NCBI GenBank assembly: GCA_014549065.1 | Contig: JACDOX010000068.1 | Span: 1,189,289-1,253,288, forward strand | DNA length: 64,000 nt | Source of the DNA: Cardinalis cardinalis | Lineage: Eukaryota > Chordata > Aves > Passeriformes > Cardinalidae | Reading direction: 5' to 3' | Shown: in pieces, positions 43,113 through 56,300 of the stretch | Position numbering within the stretch: position 1 is the stretch's first letter | How the letters are laid out: the number at the start of each line of letters is the position of its first letter | Notes under the pieces: model-generated | Databases searched by the model: none | What the model was told of the DNA's origin: nothing | What the model saw: the letters and a program-made list of their open reading frames with translations, nothing else | Made by a program: the position numbers and the translations under genes

Positions 43113-46096
43113 ACCAGCTGAGCCTCTCAGGCCAGTCCTCCTGGGAAATAGCAAGAGATGGATTGAAGATAGAACTGATTTTGAACTCCATAGAAAAATN
43201 GTTCATACAAATGATAAACCAAAGGGCAGAGCTCTGGCTGTGACATGAGGGAGCAGGGAGGGAACTGGAAGGGTTAAGATCCTCCCCAGGGCATAGATCA
43301 GGAGCCAAAAGATGCTAGAAAGGATATCAACATGAGGGTAGAAACAAGAGGGAATTGGGGGTTGTTAACCTCCCCAAGGTTTGTAGGCTCGTCCATGCCA
43401 TGAATAAAACGTGCCTCTGNTAAAAATCCTTCAGCAGAGAGCAAAGTGCTTCTGGCTTTCAGTCAGCAACTCCCTGAAGATCAAATCATGGACCAGCATG
43501 GTCAGGAGGGGGGAACTTTCAAGGAATGAACATCAGAAACTATTAGGGAAACTGATGGGGCTTAGCCTGTGTCTCAGAGCCATCTACAGCAGGTCCCTGG
43601 GGTCCCATCATCCAGCAGAGAAGGGGTGTCAGACAAGGGCAGAGATGCAGGTGTTGGAATGCTGTTGTGACACTCTGGGCTTCAANGCAAATTGGATGTA
43701 AAAAAACAGGCCCTGCACAACAAGGGAACTCAGCCAGGGCTATAACAAGCCAGTCAGTAATTTACTTAAGCCACACTTAGCCCTCATCTGCACAGGGAGG
43801 GAGAATTACCTCTTTAATCACATCCTAACCAGGCCCTTGCCCACAGTTCATCCTGCAGACANGCTGGAACAGTTGCCTTGGACAAGCAGTGTGTGGCCTC
43901 CTTTNTCCCAACACTCATTAAAGCTCGAATTCCAGGCTGAAATAGAAATGGAAATATATGATTGTGAGCTATTTTCCATGGATTCTGCAACCTTTTGCTA
44001 GAGCCTGTGGGTAAAAATCATCTGTTAGCCCCATGAAGGTCAGCCAGGAGTCCCTGTCCTGATACCTCCCAACTGCTNACAGCCTGCCTGGCTGACTGAC
44101 CTGGACTTTGGAGGACAGCATCAGCTAAGCTCAGCTTTTGGGATGGATTTTTGTTTTTAAGAGGAAAAATATGTGGATGTCCAGCTGTCTCACTCCCTTT
44201 TAAACAGCTATTGCAACCTCTTGCTCCACCCACGCAGCTCTCTGTGTGCCAGAAGATGTTAATCCATTTTATCTTTTAATGTTGGCATTATCTCTTGACT
44301 CACCCCACCTCTTCCCCTTGTGATTCTGCAGTCCAGGTCCCTTTCAGGCAGCACATAATCCACCTTATTTCCCTGCACTNCCATAGTAATGTCCCCAAGC
44401 AGTGGGGTGCTGGACCCCCAGACTTTGAGGACACCTGACCTCACCAAGGAGAGGGCCAACAGTGAAAACACTTTTGTGTTTCTTGTATTTTCCCTTATAT
44501 TTCACTACTCAGCTGTGTGTGCTTCCACGACCCTTCATCCATTCATCCCCATTCCCTGCAGCTGCCAGCACACACCTCCACAGCATGGTGGAGGGGAGCT
44601 CCCAGGCCCTGCTGAAGAGTTTCTGAACTCTCTTTATTTCCCAGGATCCAGGGACTAAGCTGCTTGCTGGGCTCTCATCTCANCCAGGCAAGGAGTGATG
44701 TCTGCGTGGCTGTAGATGTGAAGTTGTACAACCTCTCCCATCAGGTGTGGGGTGGGATGAAGCCCCANTTTGGGCCATCTGAACTATCTCCCAGTTACTC
44801 TGCTCTGCAGAAACAGCAGCTCCCTTACCTGCACCTTGAGAACAGTTGCTGGAGAAGCAGAAAGCAGGCTGGAGGCATCTTCTCGCCTGCAGTGGAAGCT
44901 CAGAAGCTGCAACACCTGCCNGAGATGTAAAGGAAAAGTTTTCAGTTCCAACTGGCACCAAAGGACAGAGGGATTTGCAGCAACTTTCTTGCAAGGAGGT
45001 TTTTAAGATGATGTGCTCAAGAGTGCTGTTTGTGTTAATGCAGCCCAAGGACTGTGAGAGATCCCAGGGTTTTTGTCACTCTGAGTTGTGCTGTCACACG
45101 TTCCACAGCTGCTTGGCCCTGCACTAGTGACAGGAGCTTCACACTTCAGCTGTGAGCTCTTCTGTGATGTTGAGAAGCTCATGAATGAGAGGCCTGTGCC
45201 TCCCTGCACAGCAAGGTGACTCTGGGAATTCTGAAACTTGGCCAGGAAATGCAAAGGCTCCAATTCGAAACGCCACAAACATCCCTACCCCTGTGCTAGA
45301 GAAGCCCTTCAAAGCTGCAAGAGTTCCTTTCTATGAGATCCACTTGGTCTCTGGCTCCTTCATCTCTGAGGAGCCCGAACAAAGACAGGATGGTGTTTCT
45401 TATGACTTCTGTAAACCAGCATGTCCTACTTCCACCTGGCAGGCTCATTTCCTACATACTACCATTTGTTTCTGCCTTTTCCAGGTCTGCTTTTGTCTTG
45501 CTTGCCTTTTCTCCTCAGTGATATTCAGTCCCTCCTCTTTAGACAGCATGCAATTCCACAGCCTAGCTAAAATCCAGGATGGACTCTTAACAAAATATAG
45601 NTATTTATTTGCACAGCTCACCCCTGGCACTCTGCCCAGACTCAAAATGACCCCTCCATACACCTAAACTGATGGTGGGAAATTGAGCATGGATCATATA
45701 CATCAGGAAAATAAATGCTGCCTATTTTTATTATTAAGATCTGTTGTCAGTGATACTGNCAGTGGCCTTGCCCTTATGCATTAAATGCAGTCTTTATTAG
45801 CACTCACATTCTCCACTTTTGCACAGTGNGCGATTTGGAGGCAAGTGGAGCCACGAGTGAGTGCATTGATGGCACCCTGACTGTTCACTGGTCCTCATTT
45901 GAGGACTGGGTTACAACTGCTGGGTTTATTTTATCCATGACTTAATGCTTTTATCAGATGCTCTCAGATTGTTAAGAGAGGGGTTAATTAGCCCATGTTA
46001 AAGAGCAGCCTGGCTCCTGGGATGTGCTAACAAATCTGAGACTTCCCCCCTCCCCACAATCAACTCTGCTACACAAACATAAAAGCTATGAANATG
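43113..46096. other. Intergenic region between COPS7B and PDE6D
   Basis: About 3 kb without a convincing coding frame, RNA gene or recognised repeat. Short open frames lack splice-site support. COPS7B and PDE6D are divergent, so this is shared upstream DNA. Confidence 0.55.
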
Positions 46097-46456
46097 ATTA
46101 GAGGGCTAGAGCACCTCTCTGACGAGGAAAGACTGGAAGAATTTGCATTGTTCAGCCTGGAGAAGGTTCCAGNGTGACATTGTTCAGGCCTTTCTGTACC
46201 TGAAGGGGCCCTNCAAGAAAGCTGGAGAGGGACTTCTTACAAGGCAATAGAGCTCTAGTGACAGAACAAGAGGCATGGCTTCAAAATGACAGAAGGCAGA
46301 TTTAGGTTAGATACTAGGATGAAATCCTTTCCTGTGAGGGTGCTGAGACACTGACAGGTTGCCTGGCAAAGCTGTGGATNCCCCATCCCTGGATGTGTTC
46401 AAGGCCATTCTGGATGGTTTTTAAGTCCCTTTCAACTCAAACTGATCTGTGATTCA
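46097..46456 (+). mobile_element. CR1 LINE fragment
   Basis: About 360 bp of the CR1 3' region in plus orientation: GAGCACCTCTCTGACGAGGA, TTGTTCAGCCTGGAGAAGG, GTACCTGAAGGGGCCCT, GCTGTGGATNCCCCATCCCT and GTGTTCAAGGCCATTCTGGA, in the canonical order. Truncated at both ends, with no intact ORF. Confidence 0.92.
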
Positions 46457-46564
46457 AATTTCTGCAGCACAAAGAAGGCTGCCTTTGTTCCAGGGGTAGC
46501 ACACTATTTATCTTAAACCTTCTCCAGAATGCTGGTGCTGTTGGCTCTGGCCTCGGGACACGCA

Positions 46565-46712
46565 GAACCCCAGAACTGCGAGGTTTGGGAGGGACCTCTG
46601 GCGATCACCCAGTCCAACCCCTGCCAAGGCAGGGTCACCTGGAGCAGATGACACAGAACTGGTCCAGGTGGGTTCTGAAGGTCTCCAGCAGAAGCCGCTC
46701 CGGCTCTGAGCA
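46565..46712 (-). mobile_element. CR1 LINE fragment, opposite orientation
   Basis: Contains the antisense CR1 landmarks CCCAGAACTGCGAGGTTTGG, GGGAGGGACCTCTGGCGATC, CAGTCCAACCCCTGCCAAGG and CCAGGTGGGTTCTGAAGGTC. It lies about 110 bp from the previous fragment in the opposite direction and abuts the PDE6D CpG island. Confidence 0.75.
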
Positions 46713-47031
46713 CCCGGGTCCCCATCACCACCCGAGCTCAAGGGCGGAGCTCCGCCGAGCAGCCCAGAGNCGGAACCTCGGGACACCCACTGCCCGGGGA
46801 GAAGCGCCAGCCGAGCTCCAGCGGCTCGGGGCCGTTCGGCCGCCGCTGACTAGGCCCGGGGCGGCTTCTCACCCCGTCGACTGCTCCCCGCTGAGGCCTC
46901 CCGGCCCGGGGACCTCCCGCTCCCCCTGCCCGGTCATCCTGCAGCGCCTCCATCGCGGCCACGTCAGGCCCANCCGAAGAGTCTCGGCCACCGCTGCGCA
47001 CCCACCCTTGAATGCGGGAGAGCGCTGTCTG

Positions 47032-47036
47032 ATTGG
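47032..47036 (-). promoter_or_regulatory. Inverted CCAAT box (distal) of PDE6D
   Basis: CTGATTGGTCAAT matches the NF-Y consensus on the minus strand. It is flanked by two direct copies of AGCGCTGTC (47021-47029 and 47042-47050). Confidence 0.6.
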
Positions 47037-47065
47037 TCAATAGCGCTGTCATTCCTACGCCAGAA

Positions 47066-47074
47066 GGCGGGGCG
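47066..47074 (+). promoter_or_regulatory. GC box (Sp1-like) of PDE6D
   Basis: GGCGGGGCG lies between the two inverted CCAAT boxes, a common arrangement in TATA-less promoters. Confidence 0.5.
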
Positions 47075-47095
47075 AGGAGGGGACGGCAGCGGCTG

Positions 47096-47100
47096 ATTGG
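47096..47100 (-). promoter_or_regulatory. Inverted CCAAT box (proximal) of PDE6D
   Basis: GCTGATTGGTCGG, the second NF-Y-type site, 64 bp after the first and about 170 bp upstream of the start codon. Confidence 0.6.
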
Positions 47101-47266
47101 TCGGAGCGGCGACGGGCGGCCACTGGCGGCCGCTGGGGTTGGTTGCGCCGGGCAGTGGCGGGTGCGCGGGAGGGAGGGGCGGGGGGTCCTGAGGCTCCGC
47201 TGTCACTGCCGCGCTCCCGCCAGGCCCGGCCCAGCCCCGTCCGCCCGCCCGCGGCGCGGCAGGACC

Positions 47267-47316
47267 ATGTCGGCCACGGACGAGCGGGCCAAGGAGATCC
47301 TCCGCGGCTTCAAGCT
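47267..47316 (+). CDS. PDE6D: PDE6D (prenyl-binding protein delta), coding exon 1 only
   Basis: ATG in an AGGACCATGT context begins MSATDERAKEILRGFK plus two bases of the next Leu codon. This matches the mammalian N-terminus with two conservative changes (Thr for Lys at 4, Lys for Arg at 9). The exon ends CAAGCT/GTATCC in phase 2. The full protein has about 150 residues forming an immunoglobulin-like beta sandwich that buries the prenyl tail of farnesylated or geranylgeranylated proteins (for example INPP5E, RAS family) and is unloaded by ARL2 or ARL3 with GTP. Only the N-terminal helix is in the window; the remaining exons must lie beyond 64000. The donor is U12-like rather than the usual GTRAGT. 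Confidence 0.93.
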
Positions 47317-50300
47317 GTATCCTCCGTGCGGGGGCCGTGAGGCGGCGCGGGGGGCGCGGGGATCGTCGCCCGCTGTGGCGAGGCCCCTGGGGCGGGAGGG
47401 GGGTTGCCATGGCAACGCGGGTCTCAATGGCGTCCGCACCCCGGCGGTGGCGGGAGGGTCCCTCGGGGCTGGCACCGGCCCTGAGCCGGCCGGGGCGGGG
47501 GGACGGGGAAGGAGGCCCGTGACGCCGGGGCCAGGGTCCCGTCCCTGCCCTGCGGGTGAGGGGGTCCCCGCGGCCAAAGCCCTCAGCCGGTGGCGGCGAC
47601 CACCGCCCCTGCGGCCCCTGCCCGGCGCTGAGAGCGGCTGGGCCGGGGGCGGCGGCCCCGGGCAGCAGGAGCCCCCCGGCCGCAGCGAGGACAGCTTACA
47701 GAGGGCAGGTGAAGTAGCTCTGCGCCAGGAGGATCTGATCCCTTTCCCTCCGGCTGCGCTTAAGCACCTCTGCTTGGAAAGGAAATACCTGGTGGTCAGG
47801 TCCAGGAGCTGCTAAACACCTTGTTCCTTGTCATACCGTAAGGTACTGGCACATGTGTTGGTCGTGCAGTGTCTTTTATTGCTGACGTATTCTGCGTGTA
47901 AATGCCTTTCTGTGCAGCTTGTTTAAAAACTTTTCATGTTGTGGCTTTCAAAAAGCATTCTGATTTTATGCCTTTGGTACCTGGATGTGAATTTAAAGCT
48001 GATGAAATGAGATAGATCTGAGCTCGGAAGACAGGCGAGAGCCTTTGTGCACCTTCCAACCCAGGATTTCAGCAAAGTAGAGAAAGACTTGACCTAAAGG
48101 NCCATGTTCAAACTAAGGGTGTGATAAATAGTATAGCTTTATTTTACATGTGGAATATTTTACTGAAGTAAATTCTTATANGCTTAGAAGGCAATTGCAA
48201 GCTTGCTATCCTGACCTTTACACACCTGAATATTGTGAGTTGGTTTATATTTCCTTTTTACAGTAAAAAGGACAGAAGTGAAGGAAATATCCTCTTGATC
48301 AAAACCTTTTATTTCTAAACAGGGTGGTGGGGCTTCTTGTTCTGTGAGATGTTCATAATCTCTATGCCAGCTGTAGCAGGATCTGATTTTCTAGGTTGGA
48401 TTTAGACAGCTTTTATCAAACTATAAGCAGATGTTTTTCTTAACTTTTTATAGAATCATTGCANTCCCCCCCAGCTGTTAGTACTGCATCTGGTTCCTTT
48501 GCTTCTGTGCTGGCACTATTGACAGTTCTTTGTATTTATGAAGATGTAGAATTTTAGCTGTCAAAACATAAATTAAAAACCTTTTATGCTGGCAATTAGA
48601 AGAATAAGCTTCTGACAAGACCAGACTAAGCTACTGGTAGAAGTGAGGAGTGCCTTGAAAGTTAAGCCTAGGGAGCAAACTTTTAAGNGCTTTTTGCATG
48701 TGTTTGTACACAGTCTTTACTGGATAGCAGAATTTACATAAAGGCCTTTGTCCAACTCTGAATGAAATAATACTTTTAGTTGTTTGCTGTCTTAAAGAGA
48801 AAATGCTTTTTGCTCTTGGAGAGGAAGGATGTCAGACAACAAACTATGATCTCATGCAGCCATATCATGGACAAGAGGCTTTATTAGAAGCACTCTGCAG
48901 TCTGTGTTGAAATGTCTCAAGTCTAGTCTTCCGTGTTTGTAAAAAAAAAATTAATTTACTTCTGGCAGGACAGTTTAAGTCAAAATCTGGACCACACTTC
49001 TCCAAAAACATGGTAGAGTACCTTGATAGANGCCACAGGGGCTGTGTGGTGCAAAGTCTGACAAACAGGAAAGTCTGGAGCAGCATTTCATAACTGAACC
49101 TCTTAGCAAGTTGAAACAGTTGAGAAACATCTATGTTGCCATTAGTAAACCAGAAGAGAGGCTGAGCGTGCATTCCTCATTTGTGAGGAAGCCTTGAGAC
49201 ACCACATCATCCCCACAGGAAACTGATCATGCCCAGCTGTGACCACGCTCCCTGCACGGGAGACATCAGCTCAGTTTCCCTTCCCCTGTCCAAGGGCAGG
49301 GTCTGTTCCAGGGACAATTGCAGNTTAGAGATGCTTTAGCTTCCAGCCACCCTATTGCTGCATGNACTCATTTCATTAATANAAAGGAAGAGAGAAATGT
49401 CTTCTGAAAAACTGTTCAGTTTGTACTTTGAGGACCTGAAAACTTTCTNCTCTGCTCCCACAAGGGAGGGAGTTCAGCTCCACTAACTTAAGCACATCTG
49501 CAACCTTGGCACTTCAAACTGAACTTGCTTTTAGCACAAGAGGAGCATGGCATTGCACCCAGGGGCTGTGTGCAAGGGATTCTTTGGGAGGCAGGAACAG
49601 TTGCTAGGGCCAGAAGCATCACTGAGGAAGCAGGCTTCCAAAATAATCCNTAATTTTAACACACAGCAGACACTCTAGTCCAGTTCACATTGAGTAATCA
49701 GAGTTTCCTCAAACAGTTGTGCTTACTTGTGGTTCCTGAAAAAGGGTTAATTACAAGCTTTCCGACTCATTGGGGCATGCTGGATGATTGAGGCATGTGG
49801 AAATTAAATTACAGCCTAAATCCACCCTCTAATTTCAATGCAAAGATAGGTTTTCCTTCCTCTATGACACCAGTGCAGAAACACGTTGTGACTAATGTCC
49901 CAAAATCCAAGCCAGGAACATTTATTCCATCTTCTCATGGATTTTGCTATTTTAAAAAATATTAAAACCAAGGGAAATATATTTGATGCTTGCAGGAAAA
50001 TGAGAATATTGTATGTTATTACACTTATCCTAAGAATTTTTGTGGCACCAGTTNATATTGAACACTAACAGTCCAATAAATATGCTGCAGAAAAATTTTG
50101 AAAGCAGACAACAAACAGGGCTCNTCACTTGTTCAGGGGCAATATTTGCTAACAGAGCTTGTAATTGTATTTATCAACAAACTGTTCGGAAGGCACTTGT
50201 CTGAACAGCAGTTGTTAGACCCAACNTAATATCTAAAGGTAGTTTAGTACTATGAAAATGCACTTGTTTGGCTACAAGCAGCATCAGTCCAGTTGGTAAC

Positions 50301-53300
50301 TGAAGATCCATTTGTGTGAAGTATTAGCCAAGTCTTATTTTCTGCAAGTGTTTATGTACATCTGGTCCTGTGATCTCAAATGCATGAAATTCAATTATGC
50401 CTTTTTTTTCCTCTCTGGAAGATGGGAGAGTTACTCTGTTGAGCCACAGAAGGGCACTTTACTTGACACTCACTCACCCTTTCAACACATTCTTCAGATC
50501 TTGTTCTGTCATTTTATCTTCAGTGTGTACTATTAAATGCATGTATTTAGCATCCTTTATCAAAAGAAAGGAACACCAGTGATGTACTTCCCCAACAGTC
50601 AAAGTTCAGGATTGTTTTATTTTGATGGCTCCTCCTTAACAATTTGTGGGTTGCCTCTTTACCTTTGTTCTGAGATCTACTAGCACAGAATTATTTTTTC
50701 AAAATGTGCTAGAATAAGGACCCTGTAGATTGTTACCCCTGTTTAGTGNGGTTTGCCAGCATTTGGAAAGCATCCATGCTGTGGATTAGAAATATCCAGT
50801 CATGGTTTGCAGCAGCAGATTCACATCCAGCTCTTAAAGGACCACAGTCCAACTTCTTTGAGCAGTTCTTTCTGTGAGGTTTCAGAACAGCAAGGAGGAG
50901 AAAACCCCAATGAGTTGGTTGATTCTCACAGGATGGTTAAAGTGCCATGTCTTGCCTCTCAACACAGGANTAAGGACATTTGCTTTCTATTTTAAATCTT
51001 ACAAGTCAAACAAGATATCACCTTTTATTTGCTTCTGTACAGAAAAGTCTGTCAAAATCTCTGTAGAATTAATTGTCCTGTAGCTGTTTATCAGTTTAGG
51101 NTGAGTTTTTCCATGAACTTCATTTNAAGGCTGTGTAGTAGCCTCTTCTTCAGAAGTCTCCTGAAACGAAGTTAAACAGTGAACATAAGCAAGAAGAGAC
51201 AACATTAACTGACAGTATTAACTCCAAAACAGTTATTGAGTTATGAAACTGAGTTTGTGGTCAGTGTAAGGATACACCTGTAGCTCAAGCACTCCAACAC
51301 TTGCAGCCAAAACTTCTCATGTCAAAGCCTGACCTACTTTCCTACAGTCCTCAAAGTTCCGTGTGCAACATCTTCCCAGCTCCCAGAGCTTTTNCCAGCT
51401 TTATTCTCACCATTGTTTTTCTGCCTAGGAAGTCTTTCTCTTTGAAAGATGGGTTGAGCTGTAGTGAAAATATAGTTACACCAGAATCACTAGGAATATC
51501 TATGAGCTTTATATTACTCTGCAGAGGGGGAAACTTCCAACTTCATCCTGGTCTGCTGTACACACAGAATCTGAAGTTAATGACAGTCTTGTCCATCAAT
51601 TCCTAGAATAGTCACTGGAATTTTGAACTAGTTTGGTGCAGCATTCCAAAGTTGAGCAATCTAATTAGAAGCAACATTAAAATAAGTTTCCAGTTTCATT
51701 GTTAGGCTGGTAGGTGTTTGGCAGGTTATTCATTTGAAATGCTTACCTGCTGCTGTGTTTACAAAACTAACAAGGGAACAGCTTTAATTGGCTTAAAGAT
51801 TCCCTTTGGTTTTGAGGTTTCCTCTGTGCACTTCCTCAAATCTCACTCTGTATAAATTCCTTGCATTGGAATAGAAAGACAAACCATCAATTTCANGGGT
51901 TAAAAGGAGACACTGGCCAGCCAAAATATGGAACAGGACTTGCCAGAAGCTGGGACATGTACTCTGTAGAGACCCAAATCAGAACTTGCACATAGCTTGC
52001 TCTAATGCAATTTTAAAACACCCTGGAAACCATGAGTTTGTTCTCCCTCATCCATATTTCTGTTTTTTTGAACCCTCTTACTTTCTACAGAACTTAAAAT
52101 ACTTTACAAGCAAGAGTTNTCCACATTCCCAGTTAGTCTGACTGGAACAAATTCCCACCCTGGCAGCATTGAGAAATCTTTGTTTCAGAGACCAGAGTTT
52201 CACCCAGAAGCTTTAGGTGGGTTATAGTTGGTAGTTGAATGTCATGATAGTCAAGGTACATTTACCATATCAGAATTATNTCCAGCATTTGCAGAAGTTC
52301 TCCACTATGCAATGATTTCTAATTCTGGCATGCTAAACAGAATCATCATGTTTCTTATGACTGANTCATGAGGCACATCTGCAAATAAAGCAAGAGCAAT
52401 TTTACCAGGTTTGGTTTTACCTGCCTGATTCCTGAGTAAACATCAAAAACTCCATGTCCTCCCCTTGTTAACTTTCATTGAAAAAAGCGTAAATATTTAA
52501 CTGTGCTTAACCTGTGATTTGCATTAACTTGATATCTGAGCTACAGTCAGTTTTCTACTTGTCAGATTTAATGCAGTCCCTGTGTAGTGTTGCAAGTGGG
52601 GGTTGTGCCCATGACAGTGGAAGGGGCATCACAGGATACAAATGAGTTGCCAGGTGCCACAGAGAACANGTCTGGCATCAGCTTCAAAGTGGAGGTTGGC
52701 ATTGGAGTTCAGGTTTTTCTTTTTAATCTGCAATATTGCTTTAGCACTTTGTAGTTACAAATTTATATCTAAGATTTATCCTTTGATCTCTCCAAAGCCT
52801 ACCCATCCAGCATTTTACTGGAATTATGGCTTCAGTATTTTTAATTGCTTGCTTATTGCCAACCTAATGAAGTACTTAAAATAATGCAGGTGTCATTAGC
52901 GAAATTATTTCCCCTTGTTTCCTTTGTATCATATTAAGATATCAGTTACTCTTTGCATCCTTGGAAGCCATTGGTGCCTTATGCTTCAGCTGTTGTTACA
53001 GTATTTGAATTTCCACAGAGCAGAAGATAGTAATTTAATCNATCAAGTGAGAACTGGTAGAGCTTCTTCCCCCCCCCACCCCCTGCATTTCACAGCCAAC
53101 ANACAGGATAAAAGCCAAGCTTACACAGATATAGAGTACTAGGGGAGNTATCCAAAAATCCTCAAATTAAGCAGAAACTGTTCAGAGGAAGGTTTTTTAA
53201 TACAGATATCTGATGTGGTTCTTGTGTCTCTGGCAAAAAGAGTTTTCTGTTAGCTAAAACAGCCATAGTGTGGAAGCTGTTTTGACTTGTTCTTACAAGT

Positions 53301-56300
53301 TTATTTCTGAATTTAGGCTGATCCTAGAAATAAAGTTGAGTCAAAATTTTACTTGAAATTTGTAAGANAGAGGCTACTATATATCTTACATTTATGTAAG
53401 AAAAACCTCTTCTATTTTTCTAAGTTGGGAAGTTAAGGCAACTTCAAATTTGAGCTCAGAGTCTGTTAAAGATAAACCAGTGCTTTGCTTACATCCAGCA
53501 GTCAGTGTTTGTATAGAAGTAAGAGGTATGCTGCACTCCCAGGTACAGGGAACAAGCAGAAAACATCATGATCTGTTAAGGTCCACACGGCAACATTGAA
53601 TTTTGTCTTTTTTTTTTCCTGCATATTAGTATCACTGAGTTTATAAAATTTAGTTATTTAAAAGGTGATTTTTGCACATCTGTTGCTCTCACGTCTTAAG
53701 GAGTGCNTCATATGTTTATTCTAGATGTGCAATAAACTGCAATAGCAAACACAGAANATTAAAAGCTTTTCTCAAGTGCTGCCTTTTTGTCCTGAGACTC
53801 CATCAGGAGCCCTCACAGAAGCAGGTTTGTCGTCTGTGTAGCGTCACTCCCCGAGCAGTTTGAGGGAGTATCCCCATGCACTCATTGGGCATTACTGTGG
53901 GGTTCCAAAGCCGTTTGGCCTCGTGCCCAGGCAGACACTGTTGGGACTATTGGGAGGCTCTGTCCAGAGGACACCTGACAGCAACCAGGGTTCTCTTAGG
54001 AGCCAGGTCTCAACTGCACATTGCTAAATTCTAGTTGACAGCCAGGATTTTCAGCTGTGATTATGAACTCGAGATTCCATTGTCGTATTTCTCCTGAACA
54101 GAGTTCTCATTGTGACAGAAATGTTATGTATAGAAGAGACTTAAGGGAAACAGTATCAGATTAGTTCAGTCATGAGTGAGTCTTTGAGTTGATTATGTTC
54201 ATGACTAGAATTTCAGGCAACATTGTTTTAGAAGAATGGCAGGCTTANGTAAAAGGAGGAAAGAAAATGTATTTTTTTTTTCAGTCAGCATTTGGGATAG
54301 CCGNGCACAAAAGAATATTACTAAATTTATCCTGTATTGAAAGAATTGTAACTAATTAGGAGCAGTAGTCTTCCATTAGAGATTGAGAGTGCAGGGCCTT
54401 ATACTTAGTAATTCTACAGAGGACTATTTATATGGGTTGGTCTGNATGCTACACTGTACATAACCTTCAGCTACTCTGTAGCAAGTCAGAAGCTTATTTG
54501 GTCCTTGGGACAGCTAATTATATCCATATTTTCTTATTTATCAGGAAAGCAGGGAAGATCATACACTTTACTCATCAGTGAAAGCAGATTGCCTGCATGC
54601 CTCTTTCCTCCTCTTCACATAACCTAACTTAAGCCTTTTGAGAAGGAAGGCTACACATTCTTGGAATCAAGAGTTCATCTGATGTTTTAAGTGTCAGAAA
54701 CTTCTGATCANGGACAGCCTGCTGAGGAAGCAGAGAGTTAATGTCAAGTCACTTTGGTTTGGAAGGTCAAAGGAAATTGTATTTCAGGAGGCAGTGGAAA
54801 AGCTGGCTATTTGCATGACTTTAAATAAAAAATCTATGTATGGGAAAATTCTTACAGAAACCCTCACTAAGGGGGACCCAGTTTTGATTCAAGTGTTGGC
54901 ATGAGCTGTTGCTAACTCTGCTTAAGGGAGTTCTGCAACACCCTCAACTGCTCTTGAAGGAAGTTTTGCAGAGAGAGAAGGTAAAGGAACAGCCATTGTC
55001 TCCATTAGTGTACTGCCATGTGGTGAAATACCAACCCATCTGGAAACTGGACACCAAGAAATACCTACCAGCCTTTAACACAGGTGGATCTTCTGAAGGT
55101 GCTTTAGACATTTCACTTGCAGTTTAACTCATTAGAGTAGATTTTAGTGCACTAGAATACTGGCCTGTCAGTTAGAGTCTAACTTGAGATTTTGCTGTTT
55201 CTCTAGGAAAGTTACTTCCTTTCCCAGAAGCTGAAATAAAGAGGGGAAAAGTCCTGTTTGTTACTTTGCTTGAACCTTAGTTCAAGCCTTAAAGTGAAAT
55301 TTAAAAACAGCTCAGTCCAGGAAGTGNCATCCTGCCTCTGAGCAAAGAGACATCCAATAATACCTGCTCTTGCATTCTTCCTGCTCCATGCTGCTGGCAC
55401 AGCAGCTGTACAGAGCATGGGTTGCCATCCCCAGCTGCTTGTTGCTTCATTTTCAGAGTCTCTAGCCAGGCTGCTCAGATGAGCCCTGCAGCCTCCTGCA
55501 TGCTGGCTTAAACAAGTTCAGCCACAGGCTGAGGAGCAGGAGCTGTGCTGGTTGGCAGTTCTACCGACAGCTCAGCTGTTCAACTCGAGGGAGAAGTTAA
55601 GAAGCAGCCGGGGAGGGCTGTAAGCAGGGTCCTCTCCAGGCACTGCTGCTGCTGGGTGTTATCCCCACAGCCTCAGATCAGATAACTCAGTGCAGCCTCN
55701 TGCTGTGTTCTCCAGCACTCAGCACCACCTTACCTGAGGAGGCTTCTCACACACCATGTTTAGTTATCCAGCACCAATTCTAAAAACCTAGCTTACCATT
55801 ATTAGTTGAGCATTTTAGCTTCAATAAGGTAAGTCTGTGGTCACATAATTTCTTTTAAGAGAAATGCATTTGAGGTGACCTCAGTAAGGTAGTAATTTTC
55901 TCTTTGCCCTTGACCTGTGCAAGAAATCCTTAGCATTACTGTGCTGTGGNAGCAGTTACTGCCTGGTCACCAGGCAAAATCACAAACAGGGTCTGGAANC
56001 ATGCAGCAAGTGCCATTAGAGGCTCCATTCTGTGCAGCTCTCAGTGAACCAGAGAGAGGAAAACATTGGCTAAAAACCCCATGCAGCCTTGGACAGCAAA
56101 TGCATGTTGTTTTTAAATACTCTTTCCAGGAAGAGCCAGAGAAGCCAGTACATTCCTCAATCCCATTTGGGCTGTCCATTTATGGAACCCTCATTAATCC
56201 ACAAGGCATTGTTACAGTTGTATTGTTGCCATTAAAANGCGGTACTTAAACAGCTCCAGAAAGGAATTCTTCTTTGTGCATCTCCCCATAATTCCTTCAA

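Larger units (their letters stand above)
46740..47700. promoter_or_regulatory. PDE6D: CpG-island promoter of PDE6D
   Basis: About 950 bp of CpG-dense DNA spanning the 5'UTR, exon 1 and the start of intron 1. It contains two inverted CCAAT boxes and a GC box. There is no TATA box. The long open frames across it are composition artefacts. Confidence 0.8.

Noticed and set aside
47033..47815. 260-codon plus-strand open frame over PDE6D exon 1
   Set aside because: It is in another frame or reads through the PDE6D donor into intron 1. The island composition explains the open frame.
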